A stretch of DNA of 64,000 nt. Source: Peribacillus simplex (GTDB lineage: Bacteria; Bacillota; Bacilli; Bacillales; DSM-1321). The notes under the pieces were generated by a model. The model saw only the letters and a list, made by a program, of their open reading frames with translations. It did not search any database and was not told where the DNA came from. Positions 24,178-33,276 of this stretch are shown in pieces. Where the stretch lies: assembly GCF_900156045.1 (NCBI RefSeq), contig NZ_FTMX01000007.1:62001-126000 (forward strand), given 5' to 3'. The translations under genes and the position numbers were made by a program. Positions within the stretch are counted from its first letter, which is position 1. Each line of letters begins with the position of its first letter.

Positions 24178-25392
24178 ATGCAAATGGCGGATTCGGTATT
24201 CATGTTTTTGGCGACGATGATGGTTTGGCTAATGACACCAGGGATTGCCCTATTTTATGGAGGGATGGTAAAAAGTAAAAATGTCCTGAATACGGCAATG
24301 CATAGTTACATGCCACTGGCTGTCATTTCGATTCTTTGGGTGCTTATTGGATATTCATTATCATTTTCACCTGGTAATACATTTCTAGGCGGTCTGGACT
24401 GGGTTGGGTTAAAGGATGTAGGCTTTGCACCTGGACCATACAGCGAAACAATTCCTCATAGTTTGTTCATGTTATTCCAAATGACTTTTGCCGTGTTAAC
24501 AGTCTCGATCATTGCAGGTGGCATTGCCGAGCGGATGAAGTTTTCAGCATTCCTGATTTTTACGATCCTTTGGTCTTTATTCGTATACGCTCCCGTTGCA
24601 CACTGGGTATGGGGAGGCGGCTGGTTAGCGGAATTGGGTGCGCTTGACTTTGCAGGTGGCAACGTCGTCCATATTTCTTCAGGGGTTGCGGGTCTGGTTT
24701 TAGCGATCATGTTAGGTAAAAGAAAAGAGTCGGGTGACAGTGCACCACATAATCTTCCTTTAACATTCCTCGGAGGTTCATTAATTTGGTTCGGGTGGTA
24801 CGGCTTCAACGTCGGAAGTGCATTGACAATCAATGAAGTGGCGATGAATGTATTCGTTAATACAGCAGTTGCAGCAGCTGCTGGTATCATAGGCTGGCTG
24901 ATCGTTGAGTATATGGCTAATAAAAAGGCAACATTGCTGGGTGCGGTATCCGGAGCCATTTCTGGCTTGGTAGCCATTACACCTGCTTGTGGATTCGTAA
25001 CCACTGCCTCTTCCATCATCATTGGTGTCGTCGGCGGTGCCGTATGTTTCTGGGGCGTATTCTTCCTGAAGAATAAACTGGGTTACGACGATGCACTTGA
25101 TGCTTTCGGATTACATGGGATCGGTGGGACATGGGGAGGCATCGCCACAGGTTTGTTTGCGACCACTTCCGTAAATGAAAGCGGGGCAAATGGTTTATTC
25201 TATGGCGATTTCAACTTATTGTGGAAACAGCTTGTAGCGATCGTCGCGACATATATTTTCGTTGCCGTGGTCACTTATATCGTTGCGAAAGTCATAAACC
25301 TTTTCGTGCCGTTGCGTGTCAGTGAAGAAGATGAGTCAATGGGGCTTGATCTTACACTTCATGGAGAAAAGGCTTATCACGAATCAATTTAA
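24178..25392 (+). CDS. amtB: Ammonium transporter (NrgA/AmtB)
   Basis: A 404-residue, 11-helix ammonium channel. Family motifs seen are the Phe-gate and twin-His pore elements (conserved His in FAGGNVVHISSGVAGLVLA and in DAFGLHGIGGTWGG), and the N-terminal MTPGIALFYGGMV signature. It lies 14 bases before a PII gene, the classical nrgA-nrgB (amtB-glnK) pair in which PII blocks the channel when nitrogen is plentiful. An AAGGGGG Shine-Dalgarno precedes ATG. A TnrA/GlnR box is upstream. Confidence 0.96.
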   Translation: MQMADSVFMFLATMMVWLMTPGIALFYGGMVKSKNVLNTAMHSYMPLAVISILWVLIGYSLSFSPGNTFLGGLDWVGLKDVGFAPGPYSETIPHSLFMLFQMTFAVLTVSIIAGGIAERMKFSAFLIFTILWSLFVYAPVAHWVWGGGWLAELGALDFAGGNVVHISSGVAGLVLAIMLGKRKESGDSAPHNLPLTFLGGSLIWFGWYGFNVGSALTINEVAMNVFVNTAVAAAAGIIGWLIVEYMANKKATLLGAVSGAISGLVAITPACGFVTTASSIIIGVVGGAVCFWGVFFLKNKLGYDDALDAFGLHGIGGTWGGIATGLFATTSVNESGANGLFYGDFNLLWKQLVAIVATYIFVAVVTYIVAKVINLFVPLRVSEEDESMGLDLTLHGEKAYHESI

Positions 25393-25406
25393 AAGGGGGG
25401 GCTCAT

Positions 25407-25769
25407 ATGTCCGAGGTTTTAACGAAAATAGAAATCATTACACGTCCAATCAAGTTTGAGCAATTCAAAGCGGAACTTGCAAAAATAGGGGTAAGCGGAA
25501 TGACAGTTTCGGAAGTAAAAGGAACGGGTCTTCAGAAAAGTTATGTGGAAACATATAGAGGCAGAAATCGTGAAATGTCATTGCATGACCGAATGAAAAT
25601 CGAAATCGTCGTGTGTGAGGTGCCAGTTCAGGATGTTGTGGATGTAGCAAGGAAGTTCTTGAGTACCGGTAAGCCTGGGGACGGTAAAATCTTCATATAT
25701 GAATTGGCGAATGTGGTGAATATCCGGACCGGAAAAGAAGGTCATGATGCGTTAAAGAATGATATCTGA
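25407..25769 (+). CDS. glnK: PII-family nitrogen regulator (NrgB/GlnK)
   Basis: A 120-residue PII signal protein. T-loop residues appear in QKSYVETYRGRNREMSLHDR, where the second Tyr corresponds to the usual T-loop tyrosine; B-loop TGKPGDGKIFIYEL and C-loop region VVNIRTGKEG bind ATP and 2-oxoglutarate. It is cotranscribed with amtB, so its most likely job is regulating ammonium uptake and, as in B. subtilis, interacting with TnrA. In B. subtilis the homologue is not known to be uridylylated. GGGGGG before the ATG is a strong ribosome binding site. Confidence 0.95.
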   Translation: MSEVLTKIEIITRPIKFEQFKAELAKIGVSGMTVSEVKGTGLQKSYVETYRGRNREMSLHDRMKIEIVVCEVPVQDVVDVARKFLSTGKPGDGKIFIYELANVVNIRTGKEGHDALKNDI

Positions 25770-25829
25770 TGCTGTGATTAATTCGGCCGTATGTGCCGGA
25801 TACAGTAGATTGAGGAAAGGGAGCTGAAA

Positions 25830-26012
25830 ATGGGGAGACTGGTCCGAATTGTTAATGCGAAAAAACAAAAGATCGTTAATACGCTCATTTCAGAGGATGT
25901 ATATCAACCTGATGACCGACCCTTTTTATTGGAATTGCCACTGAAGAACTTAGAAGAGATATTATCCCTTCGAATAAAATCCTCGTTTCAAAATCCCCGT
26001 TTTAAAAAATAA
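25830..26012 (+). CDS. FbpA-like small basic protein
   Basis: A 60-residue basic protein reading MGRLVRIVNAKKQKIVNTLI and then EDVYQPDDRPFLLELPLKNLEEI. The pattern (basic helix, 'IYKP-DDR-LYELSL-DLE' type centre) resembles the Fur-regulated basic protein FbpA of Bacillus, which works with the FsrA small RNA in iron sparing. I see no Fur box directly upstream. It has a good AAAGGGAG ribosome binding site and lies 60 bases after glnK, so may be read through from that operon. Family assignment is tentative. Confidence 0.5.
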   Translation: MGRLVRIVNAKKQKIVNTLISEDVYQPDDRPFLLELPLKNLEEILSLRIKSSFQNPRFKK

Positions 26013-26350
26013 CCTTTCAGCCGTTATCCAATAAAGGGAGAGCGGCTTCTTTATGCATTGATGCCCAACCTCGGTTATGGAGATTATATGTTAGGTATAA
26101 GGAAGCTTTTTTCTAGAATCCCCCATGGAAATCAGGGCGCTTTCCAACTATAATGAATAAGGATATAAATTTAAATACGATTTTTTTGCTTTTTTTGACG
26201 TTTTTCGCTTAGTTACTTCCATTTTTCTTTATTTTGCGAAACGCGAATTCAAAAAAATGTAAGTTTTCCAGAAAACTATGAATTATTTCATGAATGCCCT
26301 GTTTAAAAATAGGGAAATTATTAATATGTTCTTTTAAGAGGTGAAAGGAA
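26013..26350. other. Intergenic region before the LytTR regulator
   Basis: About 340 AT-rich bases. An imperfect AGCCG...CGGCT hairpin at about 26018-26047 followed by TCTTT may terminate the upstream genes. No gene or clear LytTR direct repeat was recognised. Confidence 0.45.
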
Positions 26351-27001
26351 ATGGATCAATTTACGGTCGAATCCGTTTTGAATATCATCAGGGAGTTTGT
26401 ACCGAAGGATGCTTCAATTTCTGTGGCTGATTCTGAAAAATACATTTATTATCAACCGAGCAAACAAGTTGACTTAAGAATAAAACCGGGTGATTTAATC
26501 AGTGAAAAAACGGCGACATATAAAGCGTTGAGTGTTCGTAAAAAAATAGGGGTGCAAGTTGAAAGTAATGTATTTGGCGTTCCTTACTATGGGCTGAGTG
26601 TTCCTATAATGGACGAGGGCAATCCGTTAGGGGCGGTAACGGCCATCTTGCCGTCAAAGCCATTAATTTTACCGACATCATTCTTGACCATTAAAACAGA
26701 TGACCGCTGGATACCGCTTCCATATGATGAAATTATGTATTTGGAAGCTCAAAATAGGAAAACTAAGATTCAGTCCGAACGTGTGAGTGGATTTCATAAA
26801 ATGAACTTAAGTGAATTAGAATTCATTTTACCTAGTGATTTATTCATTCGCGTGCATCGTTCGTACATCGTCAATATCAATTATATACAAGAGATCCTTC
26901 CCGATTTTCATTCTACATTTTTACTGATAATGAAAGACAATTCCAAAATCCAGGTCAGTCAAACATATGCAAGTCAATTTAGAAGGGCTTTGGGGTTTTA
27001 G
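26351..27001 (+). CDS. LytTR-domain transcriptional regulator with N-terminal sensor domain
   Basis: A 216-residue protein. Residues about 1-108 resemble a PAS/GAF-like sensory domain (VADSEKYIYYQPSKQVDLRI ... GLSVPIMDEGNPLGAVTAIL), and residues about 115-216 form a LytTR DNA-binding domain with the typical DEIMYLEAQNRKTKI and FIRVHRSYIVNINYIQEI motifs. There is no receiver domain, so it is a one-component sensor, probably for a small metabolite. It lies 131 bases before the CoA-transferase gene, its likely target. AAGAGGTG is a good ribosome binding site. Confidence 0.85.
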   Translation: MDQFTVESVLNIIREFVPKDASISVADSEKYIYYQPSKQVDLRIKPGDLISEKTATYKALSVRKKIGVQVESNVFGVPYYGLSVPIMDEGNPLGAVTAILPSKPLILPTSFLTIKTDDRWIPLPYDEIMYLEAQNRKTKIQSERVSGFHKMNLSELEFILPSDLFIRVHRSYIVNINYIQEILPDFHSTFLLIMKDNSKIQVSQTYASQFRRALGF

Positions 27002-27132
27002 TGATTCTCCTTTGTGTGAAAAAAATGCTGGTTTATGCTCTATTTAAGGCTTTTCATTCAGAATCGAATGTGATGATTACACAGGATTGGTAAAATTAAG
27101 TGTAAGAAAAGCGAAAAATGGGGGTCTTTTGT

Positions 27133-28659
27133 ATGAACGAAAGCGTTTTCAAAAAAATTCGCAACGAACAATTTAAGGGGAAAGTAGTTACAGCGGAAGA
27201 AGCAGCTTCATGGATTAAAGATGGAATGAAACTCGGTATGAGCGGATTTACCCGTGCTGGGGATGCTAAAGTTATTCCTATGGCTCTAGTTGAAAGGGCT
27301 AAAACTGAAAAATTCAAAGTTGACGTATATACAGGTGCCTCATTAGGACCGGAAGTCGACCAACATATGGCGGAAGCGGGTATCATAAACAAACGTTTGC
27401 CGTTCCAAGCGGATAAAGGCATTCGCAATAAAATCAATGCTGATGAAGTCACTTATGTGGATCAGCATTTATCTCATACAGCTGAACAAGTTCGTCAGGG
27501 CATTGTCGGCCCTATAGATTTTGCAATCATCGAAGCATTGGCGATTACGGAAGATGGATTAATCATCCCGACAACTTCTGTAGGAAACTCAGCCATATTC
27601 GTTCAAGAAGCTAAACATGTAATCATTGAATTAAACGTGTCCCATCCAGAAGGATTGGAAGGGATGCATGATATATATACACCAGCTAAACAAGGGGAAC
27701 GCGAACCGATCCCTATGACTAAAGCAAGTGATCGTCTTGGATCGATCGGTATTGCGGTTGATCCTGAAAAAGTAATGGGAATCGTCGTTTCCACGGATCT
27801 TGATGCACCTTCTACAATCGTGCCGCCGGATGAAGAAACAGCAACAATCGCCAACCACCTTATTAACTTCCTTCGTGAAGAAATCAAGGCTGGCCGTTTA
27901 ACTGAAAGCCTTGCTCCACTTCAGTCGGGTGTAGGTTCAGTTGCAAATGCAGTATTCGCTGGCTTCCTTGATTCTGAATTTAAAGATTTGGAAGTTTATT
28001 CAGAAGTGTTGCAAGATGCGGTATTTGATTTAATCGATGCTGGAAAAGTTAAATTCGCTTCGGGTTGTTCGATTACATTAGCTGAAGAAAAAGGTAAACA
28101 AGTTTACGGTGAGCTTGAAAAATACCGTGATAAACTAGTTCTTCGTCCACAAGAAATATCTAACCATCCTGAAATCATCCGTCGCCTTGGCTTGATTTCA
28201 ATCAATACAGCGTTAGAGTGTGATATCTACGGTAACGTGAACTCGACACATGTTTCTGGGACAAGAATGATGAATGGAATCGGTGGATCTGGTGATTTTG
28301 CACGTAACTCACGCCTAGGCATTTTCGTAACGAAATCATATGCAAAAGGCGGCAAAATTTCTAGTATCGTTCCTTTCGTTTCACATGTGGATCATACTGA
28401 ACATGATGTGGATGTATTAGTGACAGAGCAAGGGATCGCTGATTTACGTGGTTTGGCACCAAAAGAGCGCGTAGAGTTAATCATAGAAAACTGTGCGCAT
28501 CCTGACTACCGTCCACAGCTTCGTGCATACTTCTCTGAAGCTGTTGCGCAAACTGGCGGGCATCAAACTCCACACATTCTTGAAAAAGCATTTTCATGGC
28601 ATACAAACCTAGCTAAAAATGGTACGATGCTTGAAGCAGTACTTCAAGATCAAAAATAA
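27133..28659 (+). CDS. Acetyl-CoA hydrolase/succinate:CoA transferase family protein
   Basis: A 508-residue class I CoA-transferase. The N-terminal part reads MKLGMSGFTRAGDAKVIPMA, and the active-site region NTALECDIYGNVNSTHVSG followed by MMNGIGGSGDFARNSRLGIF is typical of AarC/ScpC/Cat1-type enzymes that exchange CoA between acetyl-CoA or propionyl-CoA and succinate. Whether it works as a transferase or hydrolase cannot be read from sequence. ATG 27133 is preferred, with GGGGGTC upstream. Flanked by its probable LytTR regulator upstream and a strong terminator downstream. Confidence 0.88.
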   Translation: MNESVFKKIRNEQFKGKVVTAEEAASWIKDGMKLGMSGFTRAGDAKVIPMALVERAKTEKFKVDVYTGASLGPEVDQHMAEAGIINKRLPFQADKGIRNKINADEVTYVDQHLSHTAEQVRQGIVGPIDFAIIEALAITEDGLIIPTTSVGNSAIFVQEAKHVIIELNVSHPEGLEGMHDIYTPAKQGEREPIPMTKASDRLGSIGIAVDPEKVMGIVVSTDLDAPSTIVPPDEETATIANHLINFLREEIKAGRLTESLAPLQSGVGSVANAVFAGFLDSEFKDLEVYSEVLQDAVFDLIDAGKVKFASGCSITLAEEKGKQVYGELEKYRDKLVLRPQEISNHPEIIRRLGLISINTALECDIYGNVNSTHVSGTRMMNGIGGSGDFARNSRLGIFVTKSYAKGGKISSIVPFVSHVDHTEHDVDVLVTEQGIADLRGLAPKERVELIIENCAHPDYRPQLRAYFSEAVAQTGGHQTPHILEKAFSWHTNLAKNGTMLEAVLQDQK

Positions 28660-28664
28660 GACTC

Positions 28665-28695
28665 AAAAACCCCGCTAATACAGCGGGGTTTTTTT
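28665..28695 (+). terminator. Terminator of the CoA-transferase gene
   Basis: Perfect AACCCCGCT / AGCGGGGTT stem, AATAC loop, seven T residues. Confidence 0.95.
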
Positions 28696-28973
28696 ATTTG
28701 GGTCCGTGTCCCTTATTGGTGAAAACAAACCCATGAATCTTTCGACACCACTGGAAAGGAATATTTTAAAAAGAAGCTTAACCATCAAAAAGATAGGGAA
28801 CTGTATCTTTAGGCTTTTTCTTTTATTTTTGTATATAATTATTCATTCAAGTTATGGAAATATGGTAAACTGCTAACAATGAGAGATTATCATACATAGG
28901 ATTTTTCGTATTTATGATGTTGTTTCCTTAGAAATAGGGAGTTAAATAGAATGGTTATAGTGGAGGAGATAAT

Positions 28974-30080
28974 TTGTTCAAGACAAAATTACATTTTTGG
29001 ACGTTAGAGTTATTACTATTGTCTTTACTTTTTTATGTTGGTACAAAAATTTCTTTTCTTTTTGAACCGATAGTCATCTTTACATCTACATTGTTCTTTC
29101 CAATCTTGATTTCAGGTTTTCTCTACTTTTTGTTCAACCCCACTGTTGATTTCCTCGTTAAAAGGAGAATGCCAAGGGGATTGGCGATTTTATTGCTTTA
29201 TGTATTTTTCCTGGGATTGATTAGTTTGTTGGTCGGTCTGGTCGGCCCGTCACTGTCCAAACAGGTTACGGATTTAGTTAATAACCTCCCGGATTATTTC
29301 AATCAAACAAGGAAGTTCATTGAAGATTCAGCTGAGTCAAAATGGTTTTTGTGGACGGTTGAACAAGATTATGTACCACTGCAAGAAGTAGGGGATTCGC
29401 TGCAAAAATATTTGACGAACTTACCTAGTAATATAACGAACAGTTTAACTTCCGTTTTCAGCGTGGTGACGAATATTACGTTAGTGGTCGTAACGGTTCC
29501 TTTCATCCTGTTTTATATGTTGAAGGATGGGGATAAGCTTCCGGCCGCCATTATGAAATTCGTACCGGTTCGCTATAGAAAACCGGCTTTAACTGTACTT
29601 CAGGAAACTGGCGGGACGCTTACCACATACATACAAGGCCAGATGCTTGTTTGCATGTTCGTCGGGATCGGAACGTTCATCGGGTATTTGATCATTGGTT
29701 TGCCTTACGCGTTCTTATTCGCGCTAATTGGTGCTGTAACCAATATCATCCCATATGTAGGTCCGTTTATCGGAGCGGCTCCTGCGGTCATTGTGGCGTT
29801 GATTCATTCACCGACCGAGGCGTTACTGGTCATTCTGGTTGTAACGGTCATTCAGCAACTGGATGGTAATTTTATATCACCGTTAGTCATAGGGAAAAAA
29901 TTGAACACACATCCGCTCACCATCATCATCCTTTTGCTCGTCGCCGGAAACATTGCCGGTATCATCGGCATGATTTTGGCCGTTCCGACTTACTCCGTTG
30001 TTAAAACGATTGTATTGAATATCGTAAAATTCATCAGGATCCGAAAAGAAGAAAAGCTTGAAGAAGATATATTGGAATGA
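28974..30080 (+). CDS. AI-2E family permease (YueF-like)
   Basis: A 368-residue membrane protein with about seven or eight helices of the AI-2E/UPF0118 family. Recognisable parts are the large hydrophilic loop after helix 3 (residues 85-160), PFILFYMLKDGDKLP in the centre, LIGAVTNIIPYVGPFIGAAP and VIQQLDGNFISPLVIGKKLN towards the end. Family members have been linked to autoinducer-2 export or to sodium/proton antiport, so the substrate is open. Start is TTG 28974 with GGAGGAG upstream. Monocistronic, followed by a bidirectional terminator. Confidence 0.85.
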   Translation: MFKTKLHFWTLELLLLSLLFYVGTKISFLFEPIVIFTSTLFFPILISGFLYFLFNPTVDFLVKRRMPRGLAILLLYVFFLGLISLLVGLVGPSLSKQVTDLVNNLPDYFNQTRKFIEDSAESKWFLWTVEQDYVPLQEVGDSLQKYLTNLPSNITNSLTSVFSVVTNITLVVVTVPFILFYMLKDGDKLPAAIMKFVPVRYRKPALTVLQETGGTLTTYIQGQMLVCMFVGIGTFIGYLIIGLPYAFLFALIGAVTNIIPYVGPFIGAAPAVIVALIHSPTEALLVILVVTVIQQLDGNFISPLVIGKKLNTHPLTIIILLLVAGNIAGIIGMILAVPTYSVVKTIVLNIVKFIRIRKEEKLEEDILE

Positions 30081-30117
30081 AAAAACGGGCCCGACTCAAT
30101 TGAGTCGGGCCCGTTTT
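30081..30117. terminator. Bidirectional terminator between convergent genes
   Basis: Perfect palindrome ACGGGCCCGACTCAA / TTGAGTCGGGCCCGT with A and T runs on either side, between the AI-2E permease gene and gabD. Confidence 0.95.
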
Positions 30118-30148
30118 CTTAGTGAAGGAGCAAAAGCGCCTAATCAGG

Positions 30149-31567
30149 TTACAAACCTAAGGAAATATATTTTACTTCCAGGAATTCTTCGATGCCTTGA
30201 TGTCCACCTTCACGGCCGAGCCCGCTTTGCTTGAATCCGCCAAATGGAGCTTGCGGAACGGAAGGGAGTCCATCGTTCAAGCCAACAATGCCGAATTCAA
30301 GTGCCTCGGTGAATTTGATGCCCTTGGTGATATTTTCAGTGAAGACGTAAGCTGCCAAACCGAAGATGGAGTCATTCGCCCTCTTGATTGCCTCTTCATC
30401 AGTCTTAAAGGAGGCGATGGGAGCTAGAGGACCAAATGTTTCTTCCTTCATGCAGAGCATGCTGTCATCAATGTTGGATAGTACAGTTGGTTCAAGAAAA
30501 AGACCGCTTATTGATTTACCGCCAGCTTCGAGCTTAGCACCGCTGCTGATTGCTTCATCAATTTGTTTTTGAACCTTATCAACTGCATTTTGATCGATAA
30601 GCGGACCGATATCGACGCCATCCTCCAGTCCATTTCCTACCTTTAGTTCTTTGACCTTGGCAACGAGCTTTTTGATGAAGGCTTCTTGAATGGCTTCGTG
30701 GACATAAATGCGATTTGAACAGACGCATGTTTGTCCTGCGTTACGGAATTTTGAACTGATGATGCCATCAACCGCTTTATTAAGGTCGGCATCCTCAAGA
30801 ACGATTGCGGGTGCGTGACCCCCGAGTTCAAGCGAGATTTTCTTTACCGTGTCAGCTGAGCCCCTCATAAGGGTTTTACCGACTTCTGTAGAACCGGTGA
30901 ACGTCAATTTACGAACCCTTGTATCTTGAAGCCAAGTTTCGCCGATTTCTGATGATTTTCCTGTCACGACATTGATGACTCCTTTTGGAATGCCAGCTTC
31001 TTCAGCTAATTCAGCCATTTTTAGAGCTGTTATGGGAGTCAGGTTTGCCGGTTTAATGACGACTGTGCAGCCGACTGCAAGCGCTGGTGCAACTTTTCTT
31101 GTAATCATGGCTGCGGGAAAGTTCCAAGGCGTAATGACAGCTACAACTCCGACAGGCTGTTTTGTCACGAAAAGCCGCTTATTGGATACGGAAGCAGGAA
31201 TCGTTTCGCCGTATACCCGTTTTCCTTCTTCGGCAAACCAAGATAAAAAGCCATTTGCATATGTCATTTCACCAAGAGCCTCTTTAAGGGGCTTGCCTTG
31301 CTCTTCAGTCATGATTTTGGCTAGTTCTTCTTTATTATCATCGATCAATCGATGCCATTTCCAAATTAGTTCAGCACGTTCATAGACTGAGAGTGCAGCC
31401 CAGCCCGTAAAGGCTTCATATGCGGCATCTGCAGCCTTCGCCGCTTCAGTTGCACCGCCTTTAGGAACGGTGGCAACTACCTCATCCGTTGCCGGGTTTC
31501 TCACTTCAATTTTATCCAATCCAAAATCCGACCACTCACCGTTAATAAATAATCCGTAATCCTTCAT
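30149..31567 (-). CDS. gabD: NAD(P)-dependent succinate-semialdehyde dehydrogenase
   Basis: A 472-residue aldehyde dehydrogenase. VITPWNFPAAMITRKVAPAL binds the cofactor, the general base Glu is in ISLELGGHAPAIVLEDAD and the catalytic Cys in NAGQTCVCSNRIYV, where the Cys-x-Cys pair typical of GabD enzymes is kept. The sequence PFGGFKQSGLGREGG precedes the C-terminus. It would oxidise succinate semialdehyde from GABA to succinate. ATG 31567 has AGGAGG at ideal spacing. No GABA aminotransferase is adjacent; the class III aminotransferase in this window is 15 kb away. Confidence 0.85.
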   Translation of the reverse strand: MKDYGLFINGEWSDFGLDKIEVRNPATDEVVATVPKGGATEAAKAADAAYEAFTGWAALSVYERAELIWKWHRLIDDNKEELAKIMTEEQGKPLKEALGEMTYANGFLSWFAEEGKRVYGETIPASVSNKRLFVTKQPVGVVAVITPWNFPAAMITRKVAPALAVGCTVVIKPANLTPITALKMAELAEEAGIPKGVINVVTGKSSEIGETWLQDTRVRKLTFTGSTEVGKTLMRGSADTVKKISLELGGHAPAIVLEDADLNKAVDGIISSKFRNAGQTCVCSNRIYVHEAIQEAFIKKLVAKVKELKVGNGLEDGVDIGPLIDQNAVDKVQKQIDEAISSGAKLEAGGKSISGLFLEPTVLSNIDDSMLCMKEETFGPLAPIASFKTDEEAIKRANDSIFGLAAYVFTENITKGIKFTEALEFGIVGLNDGLPSVPQAPFGGFKQSGLGREGGHQGIEEFLEVKYISLGL

Positions 31568-31736
31568 GATAAAACCTCCTAATTTGGTTAAATCCATCAA
31601 ACTACTAAAACTTTTAACTATATACTTTTACCTGTTACATAAAAGTATAAACACTTTTCAGTGATTCTGAAATTTATTTGATTGGCTATTTATAGAAAAT
31701 CGGCTGTTCATTGATAGAATGGGAGCAAGACATAAA

Positions 31737-31768
31737 AAAAAGAGGTGCAAGTTGCACACCTCTTCATT
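31737..31768 (-). terminator. Terminator of dctP
   Basis: AGAGGTG / CACCTCT-type hairpin between the dctP stop and gabD promoter region, with a T run on the minus strand. Confidence 0.8.
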
Positions 31769-31778
31769 CAAGACTCGC

Positions 31779-33047
31779 TTATTTTTCCGATGAGACGGCC
31801 ACTTCACCCATATCGCCTGAGATGGCTTGATTTGGATTGAATTCACCTTCCGATTTAGAAATGACCACTGTAGCAACACTGTTACCGATTAGATTGGTGA
31901 TGGCACGTGCTTCAGACATGAAACGGTCGACTCCCAGCAGTAAGGCCATTCCTTCAACTGGAATCATTGGGAAGGCAGCTAATGTTGCAGCAAGTGTAAT
32001 GAAACCGGATCCCGTTACACCGGCAGCTCCTTTGGATGTTAACATCAAGATTCCGAGAAGGGTCAATTCCTGCCAGATGCTTAAATCGACACCATAGGCT
32101 TGGGCGATGAAAATCGCTGCCATGGATAAGTAGATCGATGTGCCATCAAGGTTGAAAGAATAACCCGTTGGGACAACTAAACCGACTACCGATTTTGAAC
32201 AACCATATTTTTCAAGTTTTTTCATTACGCTTGGTAGAGCCGATTCCGACGAAGATGTTCCTAAAACTAAGAGGATTTCTTCTTTTAAATAGGCTATGAA
32301 CTTGAAAATATTAAAGCCGTATATTTTTGCGATCGAGCCAAGGATAAAAATGATGAATAGTGCCATTGTGATATATACGCTACCCATTAATTGTCCTAAA
32401 GAGCTTAGAGAACCAAGGCCGAACTTACCGATTGTATAAGCCATTGCTCCAAAAGCCGCCAATGGAGATACTTTCATGATCATACCGACGATGCCGAAGA
32501 AAATATCGGCAATATGCTGAAAGAAAGAAACGACTGGCTGCACTCTCGGTCCCATTGCCGCCATTGATAATCCGAATAATACGGCAAAGAATAGAATAGG
32601 GAGTAAGTCTCCGCCAGCAAGTGCGGCAACGGCATTATCAGGAATAATATTAGAAATGAAAGCAACGGCGCCATGTTCCGTTTCGGAAGCGGCTGTTGTA
32701 TATTGTGATACATCTCCGCCCTCGACTGAATCGATGTTAAAGCCTTTACCAGGTCCCAGCAGATTGACTACGATGATTCCGATGGCAAGTGCGAAAGTGG
32801 TAACGATTTCAAAATAGAGCAGGGCCTTTCCGCCGATGCGGCCAACCTTTTTCATATCACCCATACCGCCAATTCCGATTACGACGGTTAAGAAGATGAT
32901 TGGTGCAATGACCATTTTAATCATTTTAATAAATAAATCAGCTAATATCTTCAGCTGTTCACCGAAAGAAGGGAAGAAGAAACCGACTGTTATACCCAGA
33001 ATGATACCGATGATGACCTGAACTGTTAGATTTTTTAATATTTTCAA
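31779..33047 (-). CDS. dctP: C4-dicarboxylate:cation symporter (DctP/DctA family)
   Basis: A 422-residue DAACS-family transporter. The re-entrant loop motif [15 protein letters not shown], the cation/substrate motif [13 protein letters not shown] and [14 protein letters not shown] are all intact; eight membrane helices are predicted. Length and sequence match B. subtilis DctP (YdbH), which imports succinate, fumarate and malate. A good CcpA cre site lies 22 bases before the start codon, implying glucose repression. The DctS/DctR two-component genes that flank dctP in B. subtilis are not seen here. Confidence 0.9.
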   Translation of the reverse strand: MKILKNLTVQVIIGIILGITVGFFFPSFGEQLKILADLFIKMIKMVIAPIIFLTVVIGIGGMGDMKKVGRIGGKALLYFEIVTTFALAIGIIVVNLLGPGKGFNIDSVEGGDVSQYTTAASETEHGAVAFISNIIPDNAVAALAGGDLLPILFFAVLFGLSMAAMGPRVQPVVSFFQHIADIFFGIVGMIMKVSPLAAFGAMAYTIGKFGLGSLSSLGQLMGSVYITMALFIIFILGSIAKIYGFNIFKFIAYLKEEILLVLGTSSSESALPSVMKKLEKYGCSKSVVGLVVPTGYSFNLDGTSIYLSMAAIFIAQAYGVDLSIWQELTLLGILMLTSKGAAGVTGSGFITLAATLAAFPMIPVEGMALLLGVDRFMSEARAITNLIGNSVATVVISKSEGEFNPNQAISGDMGEVAVSSEK

Positions 33048-33068
33048 GGTGCATTCTCCTTTGTTATA

Positions 33069-33082
33069 TGATAGCGCTTTCT
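33069..33082 (-). promoter_or_regulatory. Catabolite response element (cre) of dctP
   Basis: On the minus strand AGAAAGCGCTATCA matches TGWAANCGNTNWCA at 13 of 14 positions. It lies between the promoter region and the ribosome binding site of dctP, where CcpA would repress. Confidence 0.7.
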
Positions 33083-33240
33083 TAACTTGGTTATAGTGTA
33101 ACAGAAGGAAGAATCAGAATATTCTTTTGGTGATATTGTTTTCTTTTTGTTCTTTTTGGTCTTGGGATTTTTAATAACTAAAGGGTGGAAGAGGAATTAA
33201 AGTGTCTATTAGTGTTCATGATAGATTGATAAACTGCAAT

Positions 33241-33270
33241 AAAAAAATACCGGTGGGGAGCCGGTATCGG
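33241..33270 (-). terminator. Terminator of the ketopantoate reductase-like gene
   Basis: ATACCGG / CCGGTAT stem with a seven-base loop; the minus strand continues with seven T residues. Confidence 0.88.
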
Positions 33271-33276
33271 GAAAAA

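Noticed and set aside
24456..25022. Minus-strand open frame of 188 codons within amtB
   Set aside because: Antisense of a conserved ammonium transporter, with no start signal or recognisable motif.
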